Under the pieces are notes generated by a model. It saw only the letters and a program-made list of their open reading frames with translations, was not told the DNA's origin and did no database searches. Shown here piece by piece: positions 8,635 to 17,031 of a DNA stretch of 64,000 nucleotides; the stretch's first letter is position 1; every line of letters begins with the position of its first letter. The translations under genes were made by a program, and so were the position numbers. The stretch lies in the NCBI RefSeq assembly GCF_001687565.2, contig NZ_CP016534.2, forward strand, positions 2,112,501-2,176,500. Direction: 5' to 3'. Origin of the DNA: Planococcus antarcticus DSM 14505 (GTDB taxonomy: Bacteria > Bacillota > Bacilli > Bacillales_A > Planococcaceae).

Positions 8635-9399
8635 TTACTGCACATACTTAAAACGATCTTCAATTACTGCTTTTTTTTTGGGCAGTGATGAAATAGCTTC
8701 TTCGATTCTTGTCCGAACCAGTGCTATCGCTTTTTTAGAATCTAATTCTTGAATCCGTTCAGCCGGAACGGGATCCAGCAGTTGAACCGTTATCGTGGCC
8801 GGCAACACTCTGTTGTTATTTTTTTCCATAACATCAGAAGTTCCGTGAATGGCAATTGGAATGATTGGTACGCCTGAGTCTTTGGCGATGCGCATAAAAC
8901 CGGATTTGAATTCGCCCATTGCTTGCCCTTTGCTTCTCGTCCCTTCAGGGAAAATCAGGATAGAATGGCCATCTTTCAATTTCTTAACCGTATCGGTGAT
9001 TGATTTCAAAGCGCTTCGGCGATCGGTCCGGTCCAGAAAAACGCAATTCATCTCTTCCATATACAACGGAATGATCGGCATTTTCTTCACTTCTTTTTTG
9101 GAAATAAAGCCAAATGGTTTCGATATAGTCGACAGCAAAACTGGAATATCAAAATTCCCTTCGTGGTTGCTGACAAACAGGACTGGCCCATCAGGAAGTT
9201 TTTCCAAACCTGTGATGGAAACACTGCTTTTCGTCCGTTTCATGATACCGGTTGCCCATTTTTGGGGCTCTGTATGAACCAATTGATCATATTCCTCTAC
9301 AGTCAGATGCGGTTTCTGCTTGATAAACTTTTTTAAACTCACAACACTAAATAGCAAATAGCCAAACAGAAATGAGAAAGTTCGGATCGAGTTAAGCAT
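8635..9399 (-). CDS. 1-acyl-sn-glycerol-3-phosphate acyltransferase (PlsC family)
   Basis: Membrane-associated acyltransferase that would acylate lysophosphatidic acid to phosphatidic acid. With the ATG at 9399 it has 254 residues, close to the family norm. It has a hydrophobic N-terminal helix (about 6-22), the catalytic HX4D motif at His79-Asp84 (NHEGNFD), and the glycerophosphate-binding FPEGTRS motif near 155-161. A longer in-frame extension to 9570 lies entirely inside dfrA and is rejected. The start overlaps the end of dfrA by 8 nt, so it depends on translational coupling. Confidence 0.85.
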   Translation of the reverse strand: MLNSIRTFSFLFGYLLFSVVSLKKFIKQKPHLTVEEYDQLVHTEPQKWATGIMKRTKSSVSITGLEKLPDGPVLFVSNHEGNFDIPVLLSTISKPFGFISKKEVKKMPIIPLYMEEMNCVFLDRTDRRSALKSITDTVKKLKDGHSILIFPEGTRSKGQAMGEFKSGFMRIAKDSGVPIIPIAIHGTSDVMEKNNNRVLPATITVQLLDPVPAERIQELDSKKAIALVRTRIEEAISSLPKKKAVIEDRFKYVQ

Positions 9400-9889
9400 G
9401 ATCTTTTTTCTTTTTCCGTCGTTCGTACACGAGGTAAGAAAAAGGAACTTCGTTTGAAATTTGCTGCTCCGATTCGGAAACGAGTTTCCATTCACGGCCG
9501 TATTCCGGAAAATATGTGTCTCCTTCAAAAGCCTGGTGGACAAGGGTAATATAAAGGCGATCTGCATCATCTAAAACCGAGCTGAAAATCTGTTCGCCTC
9601 CGATAATCATCACTTCTTCATGAAATTCTTTTGCCAATTTTATGGCATCTTGCAGATTATGGACCACGTCCACATTCTCGGCCTGGTAATCGTCGTTTCG
9701 TGTCACAACGATGTTGCGACGTTTTGGAAGCGGCCGGCCGATGGATTCGAACGTATTGCGTCCCATGATGATGCCTTTTCCGATTGTCTGTTCTTTGAAA
9801 TACGCCAAATCGGCTGGGATGTGCCAAGGCAATTCGTTATCTATTCCGATGACCCGGTTTGGATCATGCGCTACCATCAATGAAATCAT
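9392..9889 (-). CDS. dfrA: Dihydrofolate reductase
   Basis: NADPH-dependent reduction of dihydrofolate to tetrahydrofolate, which regenerates the cofactor consumed by thymidylate synthase. The 165-residue protein starts with the classical MISLMVAHD strand, followed by the Met20 loop GIDNELPWHIPADL with the active-site Asp near 27, then GRNTFESIG (cofactor) and IIGGEQIF near 95-103. The ATG is preceded by TAGGAGG at 9898-9904. It follows thyA on the same strand, the usual thyA-dfrA pairing, though 213 nt separate them. Confidence 0.95.
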   Translation of the reverse strand: MISLMVAHDPNRVIGIDNELPWHIPADLAYFKEQTIGKGIIMGRNTFESIGRPLPKRRNIVVTRNDDYQAENVDVVHNLQDAIKLAKEFHEEVMIIGGEQIFSSVLDDADRLYITLVHQAFEGDTYFPEYGREWKLVSESEQQISNEVPFSYLVYERRKKKKDHA

Positions 9890-9904
9890 GAATCTTCCTC
9901 CTAT

Positions 9905-9919
9905 CCCGCTTTCGGCGGG
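9905..9919 (-). promoter_or_regulatory. dfrA: Small GC-rich hairpin just upstream of the dfrA ribosome-binding site
   Basis: On the minus strand CCCGC-CGAAA-GCGGG ends one or two bases before the TAGGAGG of dfrA. It has no T-tract after it, so it is unlikely to terminate. It may influence ribosome access or mark an mRNA processing end. The role is an inference. Confidence 0.4.
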
Positions 9920-9950
9920 TGTTAACTTTGTTTGATAATATTATTAGAGT

Positions 9951-10062
9951 TGAAGAAATCGCTCCAGATAAACGCTTGCCACGAACACGGCTTCAGCCGC
10001 TTCTCTCACTCTGCTCAGTCCAGGGTCTTCAACTCGCGATGCTTCCGTAGGATTCATTATCT
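9951..10062 (-). repeat. Relic of the 430-480 bp intergenic element, reverse orientation
   Basis: Read on the minus strand, the left part ends with a close match to the AAGCG..TCTGGAGCGATTTCTTC segment found near the right end of the copies at 31.8 and 48.4 kb. The rest is degenerate. It occupies most of the 213-nt gap between thyA and dfrA. Confidence 0.5.
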
Positions 10063-10102
10063 TCCACGATTTCTTTTAAAGAGTCTTGCAGTTCCAAACA
10101 AC

Positions 10103-11047
10103 TTAAACTGCAACAGGCGCTTTGATCCGAGGATGGGGATCGTAGCCTTCGATTGTGATGTCTTCCAATTTTAGATCAAATATCGAATCGACCTCTTCAT
10201 TGATTTTTAGAATTGGCAACATTTTCGGCTCTCTTGACAACTGTTCATGAACCTGTGTCAGATGATTTGAATACAGATGTGTGTCACCTGTCGTGTGGAC
10301 AAAATCGCCCACTTCCAAGTTGCATTCCCGTGCAATAAGGTGCGTTAAAAGTGCGTAGGAGGCAATATTGAATGGCACTCCTAAAAAGACATCTGCGCTG
10401 CGCTGATAAAGCTGGCAAGACAGTTTGCCATCTGCAACATAGAACTGGAACATAATGTGACATGGTGGCAAAGCCATGTCGTCAATAAACTCTGGATTCC
10501 ATGCAGTAACAAGGTGACGGCGGGAGTCCGGGTTTTTTTTGATTGATTCGATGACATTCTTCAATTGGTCGATGGTCCCGCCTTCTGTGGTCGCCCATGA
10601 ACGCCATTGTTTGCCGTAAACCGGTCCAAGATCACCGTATTTTTCGGCAAACTCTGGACTTTCAATTACCTTTCGCTGAAAGCTTTGCATTTCCAGCTTG
10701 TACAGTTCCGCAAATTCCAGATCTTTCTGTGCGCGGCGGCCGAAATCGGTCATGTCAGGCCCTGCATACTCATCGCTTGCTATCCATTGCGTAAACGCCC
10801 ATTCATCCCAAATATGATTATTGTCCTGTAATAAAGCGCGGACATTGGTGTCGCCTTTAATAAACCAAAGAAGTTCCGAGACAATCAAGCGGAACGCTGT
10901 TTTTTTAGTGGTCATGAGCGGAAATCCCTCACGAAGATCGAAGCGCATCTGATGGCCGAAGACACTCAATGTTCCTGTGCCAGTCCGGTCTTCTTTTGTT
11001 GCTCCGTTATGCAGAATGTGTTCGCACAAATCTAAATATTGCTTCAT
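10103..11047 (-). CDS. thyA: Thymidylate synthase
   Basis: Converts dUMP to dTMP with methylene-tetrahydrofolate. The catalytic nucleophile is Cys196 in LPPCHIMFQ. The phosphate-binding QRSAD and GVPFNIASY motifs follow near 214-232, and the C-terminal IKAPVAV closes the active site. Length 314 marks the long, Lactobacillus casei-like form with an insert of about 50 residues (roughly 85-135) compared with the 264-residue E. coli enzyme. The downstream gene is dfrA. In B. subtilis ypjQ follows thyB (from memory); here repeats lie upstream instead. Confidence 0.96.
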   Translation of the reverse strand: MKQYLDLCEHILHNGATKEDRTGTGTLSVFGHQMRFDLREGFPLMTTKKTAFRLIVSELLWFIKGDTNVRALLQDNNHIWDEWAFTQWIASDEYAGPDMTDFGRRAQKDLEFAELYKLEMQSFQRKVIESPEFAEKYGDLGPVYGKQWRSWATTEGGTIDQLKNVIESIKKNPDSRRHLVTAWNPEFIDDMALPPCHIMFQFYVADGKLSCQLYQRSADVFLGVPFNIASYALLTHLIARECNLEVGDFVHTTGDTHLYSNHLTQVHEQLSREPKMLPILKINEEVDSIFDLKLEDITIEGYDPHPRIKAPVAV

Positions 11048-11110
11048 ATAATTCGCCTCCGTTATTATGTTTAATCATAACAATACTACTGGTGTTAATA
11101 AAGATTTTAA

Positions 11111-11611
11111 CTATATTAAGTTGAACTTAAAAATCTTTATCCCAGAATCCGCTTCGTCAGCTTTTGGGATGGCCCGCACGATGAGCCGGTGGACGCGCCG
11201 GCACTGAGTTTGTTACGCAGTGAAGTATCAGCTTCTGTTTTCCGCTATGACAAATGAAAAAATAGAACCAAACGACGGAGACGCCTGCAAAATTTCAGCA
11301 GTGATAGATTACTATACAAGTTAAACTAAAGAAATCAGCTTTTACCTATCGCTCAGGTCACTTTGGGCTAGGTGCTAAGAAATTTAGTGAATTCAAAGCA
11401 AGCCTATTTTTTCCCACAGTATTCATAAAAGATATGGAGCAAATCAGCGGAAACTCTCGCAGAGCAGCACAGCGACATCGGAAGAAATCTACTCGGGCGT
11501 TGTTAAGCTCGAGTTAGTTCGGCGCAAGCCCTTGGCAGCTGCCATCGAGACGTCCTGTCGCACTAGCTTTCGGAATATCAGCAGGCGTCTTTCATAGTTC
11601 GACTTATATTA
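11111..11611. repeat. Degenerate copy (possibly two nested copies) of the TIR-bearing element
   Basis: The 600-nt gap between ypjP and thyA holds this element. It starts with CTATATTAAGTTGAA (11111) and ends with TAGTTCGACTTATATTA (11611), degenerate versions of the TATATAAGTTGAA terminal repeats seen at 31.8 and 48.4 kb. A second left-type end, CTATACAAGTTAAAC, lies at about 11311. The internal block CTTGGCAGCTGCCATCGAGA followed by CGTCCTGTCGC corresponds to part of the intact copies. No gene is seen in it. Confidence 0.6.
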
Positions 11612-11626
11612 ATTTAGCAAAACAAA

Positions 11627-11650
11627 AAACCGCCACAAAGTGGACGGTTT
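11627..11650 (-). terminator. Terminator of ypjP
   Basis: Stem AAACCG-CCAC / GTGG-A-CGGTTT with an AAA loop and one bulge, overlapping the ypjP stop and followed on the minus strand by TTTTGTTTT. Confidence 0.75.
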
Positions 11651-12242
11651 AAGAAAGCCATTTCGGCGGTGTGTTTTTGGACCAGTAAATATCGCCCACA
11701 GTTATGTGTTTTTGAAAATCATCTTCGGCCAAATGGTAATGGAAATTAAAGGAATAGCCTACTTGCGGCTTTTTCTCAGTTCTTACATGGAAACGGATTT
11801 CATCTTTATTTGTTTCGGTATCATAAACATGAAAGATTTTTTCTGAGTGATCGCCTGATGGCTTCTCAGAGATAGCCAGTTTGCTCAATTGGCCGGTGTT
11901 AAGAGTCGCTAAATGAACGTCGATCGCTCGCTGAATATTCGGCAGGATCATGGTTTGGAATTCGTCTTGAATCACAGGACCAATTCGCGAACCGAACTTT
12001 AAATAAGACTGTTCTTCGGCAGATTGGTGAACCGTGTCGAGTATAGATACCTGGGTATCGTAAAACTCGCTCGGATCGATCCAATCATATATATACTGTT
12101 TGTTATCGCTTTCAGCTGCGTGTGATTTTGGTTGACCTTTTTCGTCCAGTAGCGACTCCCAAATTAAATGGTTCGGGGAAATTGCACCCAATGTCAAAAC
12201 GGCAACTGCAATCATCAGCGACTTTTGCCACCAATTTTTCAT
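11649..12242 (-). CDS. ypjP: YpjP-like exported protein
   Basis: Homologue of B. subtilis YpjP, function unknown. With the ATG at 12242 (AAGGTG 6 nt upstream; two earlier in-frame Mets are worse placed) it has 197 residues. A signal peptide or anchor covers about 1-22. The conserved body includes FGSRIGPVI near residues 84-92 and FNFHYHLAEDDF followed by YWSKNTPP at the C-terminus, which match the B. subtilis protein as remembered. The position between thyA and ypiP also matches. Extracytoplasmic location is inferred from the signal sequence. Confidence 0.85.
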   Translation of the reverse strand: MKNWWQKSLMIAVAVLTLGAISPNHLIWESLLDEKGQPKSHAAESDNKQYIYDWIDPSEFYDTQVSILDTVHQSAEEQSYLKFGSRIGPVIQDEFQTMILPNIQRAIDVHLATLNTGQLSKLAISEKPSGDHSEKIFHVYDTETNKDEIRFHVRTEKKPQVGYSFNFHYHLAEDDFQKHITVGDIYWSKNTPPKWLS

Positions 12243-12388
12243 CAACATCACCTTTTCATTTATGAACATTTTAGTACTATGCTTGCTTATTTATACGAAT
12301 TTCATTGGTAAAGGTTTCATCTTCTTGAAATTCATTGTACAATAAAGTCATTAACAATGCCTTGTTTTTTTGAAAAGGAGGAATTTTC

Positions 12389-12466
12389 ATGGATGCATCA
12401 TTATTGATCGGACTGGGTCTCCTGTTTATGCTCGGATACTTGACTTCACTTTCTTTTTCAGACTAA
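12389..12466 (+). CDS. 25-residue hydrophobic small protein
   Basis: A short reading frame, ATG at 12389 to TAA at 12466, preceded by a strong AAAGGAGG (12375-12382) at ideal spacing. The peptide is a single Leu/Gly-rich membrane helix with a polar SFSD end. A perfect-stem terminator begins at its stop codon, so a dedicated short transcript is likely. It resembles other one-helix peptides of Bacillales, but no family is recognised. Confidence 0.55.
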   Translation: MDASLLIGLGLLFMLGYLTSLSFSD

Positions 12467-12519
12467 TAAGCAAGTAAAAAAACCTCCTGGATGCCCAGGA
12501 GGTTTTTTTACTTGCTTAT
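12466..12519. terminator. Very long perfect bidirectional terminator
   Basis: A 25-bp perfectly paired stem (arms 12466-12490 and 12495-12519) with a 4-nt ATGC loop and a 7-bp A:T block inside the stem. It overlaps the stop codons of the plus-strand small gene and of the convergent ypiP. Confidence 0.9.
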
Positions 12520-13298
12520 GTAACGGCACTGCACTGGATGACACCGTAATGGAATTTTGTATTGGGCCGCAAGCGCCGTGTAAAGCCAAAACCTTCAAAA
12601 TCCTGCGAACGAAAATGCGCTTTCAAGACGATGGTTTTACGCGCCACTCTTTTTGCTTGGGCTACCCAACACTCCGTCAATTGCCCATGATCAGCCGTTC
12701 CTCTCAATGGAGTGAAATTTGATGCTTCTGTAATTTCCTCGGTAAACATCGGATCCATATAAATGACATCGACTGAATTGGTTTCCAACTTTCCCAGAAA
12801 CGAAACGGCATCAGAAGACACCACTCTGATGCGCTTCATGGCCTCTTCCAAATGCGGCATTCCCTTGTACTCTTTTAATCCCTGCTGAATAACATACGCA
12901 AGGACAGGATGACTTTCACATCCAAGAACCCGCCCTTGTTTGCCAACACGCTGAGAAGCCACTAGTGAGTCTGAAGCCAAACCCAATGTACAATCCAAAA
13001 AAGAATCGCCCGGTTCGAGTCCAGAAACTTCAATCAAAGGATCTTGCTCAAGCGGCCTTTTCGTCCGGAAAGCCGCTGAATTCGGATGAAAAAAGAACGG
13101 CTCACCTTCACCCATTGGATAAAACTCGAGCCGTTCTTTTAAACAGACCAGAAGATCCGATCCTTCATCTGTATGCATTCTATCGATGGAACGTTTATTG
13201 CGCGGAACCTGTGGAAGTGAAAGGTCTGCAGAAACGCGATTGGCCCACTCCAATATAGACGAAGTAGGCCGGTACGCCGTCGTAACAACTGTTTTCAC
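12516..13298 (-). CDS. ypiP: SAM-dependent methyltransferase YpiP (RsmJ-like)
   Basis: Class I methyltransferase related to the RsmJ/DUF548 group; the RNA target is not known in Bacillales. Of 260 residues, the SAM-binding region includes GDSFLDCTLGLASDS near 98-112, an acidic loop after GRVLGCESHP near 122-131, and DVIYMDPMF near 177-185, where DP(M)F resembles the catalytic DPPY/DPMF tetrad of base methyltransferases. Its ATG overlaps the bacilliredoxin stop by 4 nt. The yphP-ypiP-ypjP order agrees with B. subtilis. Confidence 0.85.
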   Translation of the reverse strand: MKTVVTTAYRPTSSILEWANRVSADLSLPQVPRNKRSIDRMHTDEGSDLLVCLKERLEFYPMGEGEPFFFHPNSAAFRTKRPLEQDPLIEVSGLEPGDSFLDCTLGLASDSLVASQRVGKQGRVLGCESHPVLAYVIQQGLKEYKGMPHLEEAMKRIRVVSSDAVSFLGKLETNSVDVIYMDPMFTEEITEASNFTPLRGTADHGQLTECWVAQAKRVARKTIVLKAHFRSQDFEGFGFTRRLRPNTKFHYGVIQCSAVT

Positions 13299-13732
13299 TG
13301 AGCAGCCACCTGTTCAAGAACATGTGACAAATGGTCACGGATTTGTTCCATCGGATAGCCTTCAATCTGTTCACGTGGAATAAAATAAGCTAATGCGCCA
13401 TCTTTCAATACCGCGATTGATGGCGATGATGGGGGAACTTCTTCAAAATAATTGCGCATTTGAGCAGTTGCTTCTTTGTCCTGTCCTGCAAACACCGTAA
13501 CTAAATATTCAGGTTTCGCTTCTACTGTCTGTAGTGCTTCTATAACTGCCGGACGCGCCAAACCTGCAGCACAACCGCAAACCGAGTTGATGACAACAAG
13601 GCTTGTTCCTTTAGAACTGCTCATATGTTCATTGACTTCCTCAGCCGTCAATAACTCCTTAAATCCTGCACCCGTTAGTTCTTGGCGCATCGGCACGACA
13701 ATGCCTTTCATGTACTCATCATATGCGTTCAT
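13295..13732 (-). CDS. brxA: Bacilliredoxin BrxA/BrxB (UPF0403)
   Basis: Thiol-disulfide protein that removes bacillithiol from oxidised protein thiols. The 145-residue thioredoxin-like fold carries the diagnostic CGC active site at Cys52-Gly-Cys54 (NSVCGCAAG), where Cys52 attacks the mixed disulfide. Neighbouring ypiP argues for the YphP/BrxA orthologue rather than BrxB. This implies the organism makes bacillithiol. It is the first gene of a two-gene unit with ypiP. Confidence 0.92.
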   Translation of the reverse strand: MNAYDEYMKGIVVPMRQELTGAGFKELLTAEEVNEHMSSSKGTSLVVINSVCGCAAGLARPAVIEALQTVEAKPEYLVTVFAGQDKEATAQMRNYFEEVPPSSPSIAVLKDGALAYFIPREQIEGYPMEQIRDHLSHVLEQVAAQ

Positions 13733-13961
13733 GCTTTTCCCTCTTTTCGTTTAGATTATGTTGCTTAGTGTATAACTAGTGTAACCTAGATGGCTTGGAA
13801 TTTCATAGGTACCGATCTATATGTAAGTTTCTTGCGAGTAAATATAATTTTTCACAAAAGAACATTTTGCAAATTTTTTCTATATACTAATTTACAATAG
13901 GCAATACTACCTCGAGAATCCTTGTAATATTTTTGAAAAAATCGAGGAAACAAGGAGATAC

Positions 13962-14123
13962 ATGATGAAAAAGCAGAAGAAACAGAAAAAAGATGAAAAT
14001 TGTTTTGTTGATATGTTTAAAAATCTTAGTTTGGAAGTTGTTGCCCAGATCATTTTTTCTGCTATATGGAATATTATACTATTCATACCAAGATTGATTA
14101 TCCGATTTTTCAGCAACATTTGA
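13962..14123 (+). CDS. 53-residue cationic membrane-anchored small protein
   Basis: ATG at 13962 (or the adjacent 13965) with AAGGAG 4-9 nt upstream. The first ten residues are almost all Lys and Gln. A helix rich in Ile, Phe and Trp (about 26-47) follows, ending in RLIIRFF. The layout suggests a peripheral or single-pass membrane protein. No family is recognised. A 70-residue frame on the other strand has no ribosome-binding site and is taken as its shadow. Confidence 0.55.
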   Translation: MMKKQKKQKKDENCFVDMFKNLSLEVVAQIIFSAIWNIILFIPRLIIRFFSNI

Positions 14124-14322
14124 GTTTACTTTTAAAAAAGACCTTGAATTCAACTGAATATAAGCTTACCTATTTCGAAATCCTCTATCTCATAATTTTA
14201 AGAAGTCTCTATTTCTTTTAAGCCCACAGAATTACGGATAGAGGAATGGCGCAGTAGCAAATAATTTTTTCCACACTTTCGAGATAGGCACTCAAATACA
14301 GGAATTTCTTCAGACAATCCAG

Positions 14323-14454
14323 CTAGGTAGAATCGGTTCTTCGGCTTTTTTCGTAGTCACGTTCCTCCTTCAGGTAGCGAATGTAACTATTTCCGAATAC
14401 GATCAGTGACGTGATCCAAAGTGAAATTACAGCTGCATTTAAGATCATGAACAT
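14323..14454 (-). CDS. 43-residue small membrane protein
   Basis: Start ATG at 14454 with GAGGAGG 7 nt upstream. One transmembrane helix (about residues 2-22) is followed by a strongly charged tail rich in Glu, Arg and Lys ending in RRTDST. Unrecognised family. The upstream in-frame Met at 14505 has no ribosome-binding site. It stands alone between convergent small genes. Confidence 0.55.
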   Translation of the reverse strand: MFMILNAAVISLWITSLIVFGNSYIRYLKEERDYEKSRRTDST

Positions 14455-14599
14455 AATTATTCCTCCTCTTTTGCTAATTAGCAATCTGGTCGAATAATAG
14501 ATCAAAAATCATCTTAAATAGTTCTTGCAATACGTTATGGTGTTTCATTATTTTTAATTAGTCGTGTTTAGACATGAAAAAGTTTCTTTTGCATAAGAA

Positions 14600-14624
14600 A
14601 AAGAGCGCCCATTGGATGCTCTTT
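14600..14624 (-). terminator. Probable terminator of the following small gene
   Basis: A 7-bp stem AAAGAGC/GCTCTTT with an 11-nt loop directly after the 14628 stop, followed by TTTCTTATGC on the minus strand. Confidence 0.55.
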
Positions 14625-14627
14625 GAG

Positions 14628-14873
14628 TTAATTATCTGTTGAAATGCTAGTATACATATTTTTAAGGTATTTATCTGGATGAGGCATTGGGTGATTTTTG
14701 CCTCTCTTGGTATTTCGTTGGTAACTTTCAAAAGCGGAATTGATTAGCTCCCAATCCTCTGGATGATCCCTTTTAAAATTAATTTTAAAAGTATGCCAAG
14801 TCATATTTTCGCCATACTTGTTAATCATTGCTTCTAGTTTTTTCTTTTTTGCCGGAAATACTGCACTACCCAT
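14628..14873 (-). CDS. Hypothetical 81-residue basic protein
   Basis: Start ATG at 14873 with GAGTG 6-7 nt upstream. The protein is soluble and basic (PAKKKKLE near the start, TKRGKNHPMPHPDKY near the end) and rich in Trp and His in the middle. No family is recognised. It has its own terminator. The intergenic DNA on its far side (14898-15861) has no convincing gene. Confidence 0.5.
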   Translation of the reverse strand: MGSAVFPAKKKKLEAMINKYGENMTWHTFKINFKRDHPEDWELINSAFESYQRNTKRGKNHPMPHPDKYLKNMYTSISTDN

Positions 14874-15339
14874 AATATCACTCTTTTCTCTTACCAATAT
14901 ACAACAAAAGAGGCATTTTGAAAAGAATGATAAAAATCGTTTTTTTTTGCTGTTTTCCTTCTTCTATTACGAAGGATTTATTGCTGTGCCGCAAACAAAA
15001 AAGGACATAAATCAAGAGCGTTTTGCCTTCAATTTTCATCCAAGTGGAGCTATTATGTAGTAAAAATTGTTTATTTGTCGCTGTAAAGCTTTTCTTCTAA
15101 AGTCTCTTCAACCTGTACACTGTTTCTATTTTCAATAGAATTGCGGTTCCACAAGTAAAGCCCACTAAATGGAACTCGCCTCGGATTCTTATAAGTGAAG
15201 CAGCTCAATGCAATATTGAAAAAGAACGATTTTATGAAGGTGAGTCATTATGAAAGATCTTTTACGTATTACGCACACTTTAATTTTTTTCCAAGTCGAA
15301 CCACTAAATTTTAACTGCTAAATTTTTTCAAAACGACTG

Positions 15340-15545
15340 GACCTGCCGAAGACGTCTCCGCTGTTCTGCTCATTTCTTCTAATATAAGACCCCTTAAAGA
15401 AAGAGTGGATGGCGGAAAACCAAATGCTCCTGATCGCTTCGCTAGCTTCGGCGCAAAAGAGGTAGCTCAATCTTCCTTTGGACCACCGCTTTCCTCATCG
15501 CCCGAAAGCGTCCGCCTGCAGCGATTTCTTCACCTATAGGTCAGT
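15340..15545 (+). repeat. Degenerate relic of the TIR-bearing element within a 960-nt gene-free stretch
   Basis: The region 14898-15861 holds no supported gene. Inside it, GACGTCTCCGCTG near 15350, CGCTTCGCTAGCTTCGGCGC near 15437, and CCCGAAAGCGTCCGCC then TGCAGCGATTTCTTC near 15502-15532 match successive blocks of the 31.8 and 48.4 kb elements in the same order. The terminal repeats are lost. A further GC-richer block at 15635-15740 is unexplained. In B. subtilis ilvD stands about here. Confidence 0.6.
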
Positions 15546-15861
15546 TTTATACTTTTTTGTTTACAGCAACTAAAAAGTGAGCCACCTGAAAAGGGAAATC
15601 TCTTCCTTACATTCTATTCATCAGCTTTATATGGAGCAGCGGGCATGATACCGATGTCTGGGTGCGAAACACTTGTTGCTACGCCGTTTTACGCAGGAGT
15701 CATTCCCTTAGAGACTCCATGTCAAGCCCACGAAAATCCACCGGCTTACAGACTAATTTATGAAAAATAATACTGATTCAATGGCTCAAATTTTAATTGC
15801 TAAGTGGTTCTTTATCAAGTGCGAAATACACTTTTTTCTAGACAAAATAAAAAGCCATCCC

Positions 15862-16068
15862 TCAGGATGACTTAAATAGTGATATTTGAATTCCTTCAAC
15901 CGATGGCGGGCGAAGAATAATTGAATTTCCTGATTCTTCTACTGTATAGTTCTTCAAGAACTCTTCTACATCTTCCGCATGCTCTGCCACTTGTTCTCTT
16001 ATAAGCTCTTTTATAATTAACGCACTTCTTTTTTGATTCAATATGACCCCATTGACTGTAAGATTCAC
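15862..16068 (-). CDS. Hypothetical 68-residue protein
   Basis: GTG start at 16068 with GGAGGG about 8 nt upstream. The protein is small, soluble and acidic, with a predicted helical centre (LIIKELIREQVAEHAEDVEEF) and short strands at both ends. No cysteines, no signal. Unrecognised. The good ribosome-binding site and amino-acid composition support coding. Confidence 0.55.
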   Translation of the reverse strand: MNLTVNGVILNQKRSALIIKELIREQVAEHAEDVEEFLKNYTVEESGNSIILRPPSVEGIQISLFKSS

Positions 16069-16267
16069 CTGTAACCCTCCTATGTATACTTAAAAGATAT
16101 CATAAATTTATTACCAGCAAACGTATATAAGGACCTAATAATTTATAATAGTTTTTAGTAATATTGGTAAAATAATGTCTTTTGATATAGAAAGTGATAT
16201 AAAATACCTAATTTATCCTAAATTTATAATAACCCCACCCCACTGCCGCATATTCCTGACAATAAAA

Positions 16268-16288
16268 AACTACCCAAAATGGGTAGTT
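16268..16288 (-). terminator. Terminator of the zinc-ribbon gene
   Basis: Stem AACTACCC/GGGTAGTT with a 5-nt loop and TTTTTATT on the minus strand, 16 nt after the 16304 stop. Confidence 0.85.
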
Positions 16289-16303
16289 CCCAAAATTTCA
16301 GTA

Positions 16304-16558
16304 TTATTTTTCTTTATCAACCTCAACCTTACTGAACAGTCCTGGCACCAAACGGTTGACTGCAAAACTTTGCGTTAAGCCGCAATGGCCACAGCCCGTG
16401 ACGATTAAAGGAAATTTGCCTGATGTCGATTTTCCGAGAAACAAAAGTTCCTCTACAATGACGGGCTCTTTTTTCCCGCAGGCAGAGCACACTTTACTGA
16501 CGCCTCTGTCATTTAAAGTTTTCGCAATAACTTCTAGCTGATCTTTGGTGAGCCTCAT
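16304..16558 (-). CDS. Small zinc-ribbon protein
   Basis: An 84-residue protein with two metal-binding knuckles, CSACGKKE near residues 24-31 and CGHCG near 56-60, forming one probable zinc ribbon. The N-terminus (LTKDQLEVIAKTLNDRGV) is helical. Function unknown; such proteins often bind nucleic acid or serve as adaptors. AAGGATG lies upstream of the start. The 16589 gene on the same strand ends 30 nt before it, so they may be cotranscribed. Confidence 0.65.
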   Translation of the reverse strand: MRLTKDQLEVIAKTLNDRGVSKVCSACGKKEPVIVEELLFLGKSTSGKFPLIVTGCGHCGLTQSFAVNRLVPGLFSKVEVDKEK

Positions 16559-16588
16559 TTTTTCACCATCCTTTTAGTCCTGATCGTT

Positions 16589-16891
16589 CTACTCAATTTT
16601 GTCGTACTCTTTGTTAATAAAATCAAGCATTTTGCTAAAGATATCGTATTCAAACCATTGATAGGAGGTATCCTGATCGTATTTTCCGTCATCTTTGATT
16701 TTCAGGTTATTAGAAGAAAGTTGAACGATTTGCGTATCTTCCACATCTTCTTCCTGAGCACTTACTTTTTGGCTTGCAAACTGACCAGCCACTTTTGCAT
16801 AAAAGGCATCCCGTTTTTGGCGGTCTTCAAATTCCCAAGACTCATACTTTCCGCTATATAAGATTTCCATTGAATAAACACTGTTTTCCAT
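16589..16891 (-). CDS. Hypothetical acidic 100-residue protein
   Basis: Soluble, acidic, with alternating aromatic and charged residues: MEILYSGKYESWEFEDRQKR at the start and SYQWFEYDIFSKMLDFINKE at the end. No Cys or signal peptide. GGGAGGAATTC stands just upstream of the ATG. Family not recognised. Position upstream of the zinc-ribbon gene suggests a two-gene unit. Confidence 0.6.
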   Translation of the reverse strand: MENSVYSMEILYSGKYESWEFEDRQKRDAFYAKVAGQFASQKVSAQEEDVEDTQIVQLSSNNLKIKDDGKYDQDTSYQWFEYDIFSKMLDFINKEYDKIE

Positions 16892-16995
16892 CCCGAATTC
16901 CTCCCATTAAATGATCACTCCGTATTTTCTATCGTTTACGAGCACTTTACCTCTTAATGGACATTCGGAAACATTTAATTTGACCTTGAATAGAA

Positions 16996-17029
16996 AAAAG
17001 ACCGGCGACTAAAGAGTCACCGGTCTTTT
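16996..17029 (-). terminator. Terminator of ypgR
   Basis: A 15-bp stem AAAAGACCGG(C/T)GACT with an AAAG loop, directly before the ypgR stop at 17032. Confidence 0.85.
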
Positions 17030-17031
17030 CC

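Noticed and set aside
8635..9570. Longer start (9570) for the PlsC-like acyltransferase
   Set aside because: The extra 57 residues lie inside dfrA in another frame and precede a normal family N-terminus at 9399.
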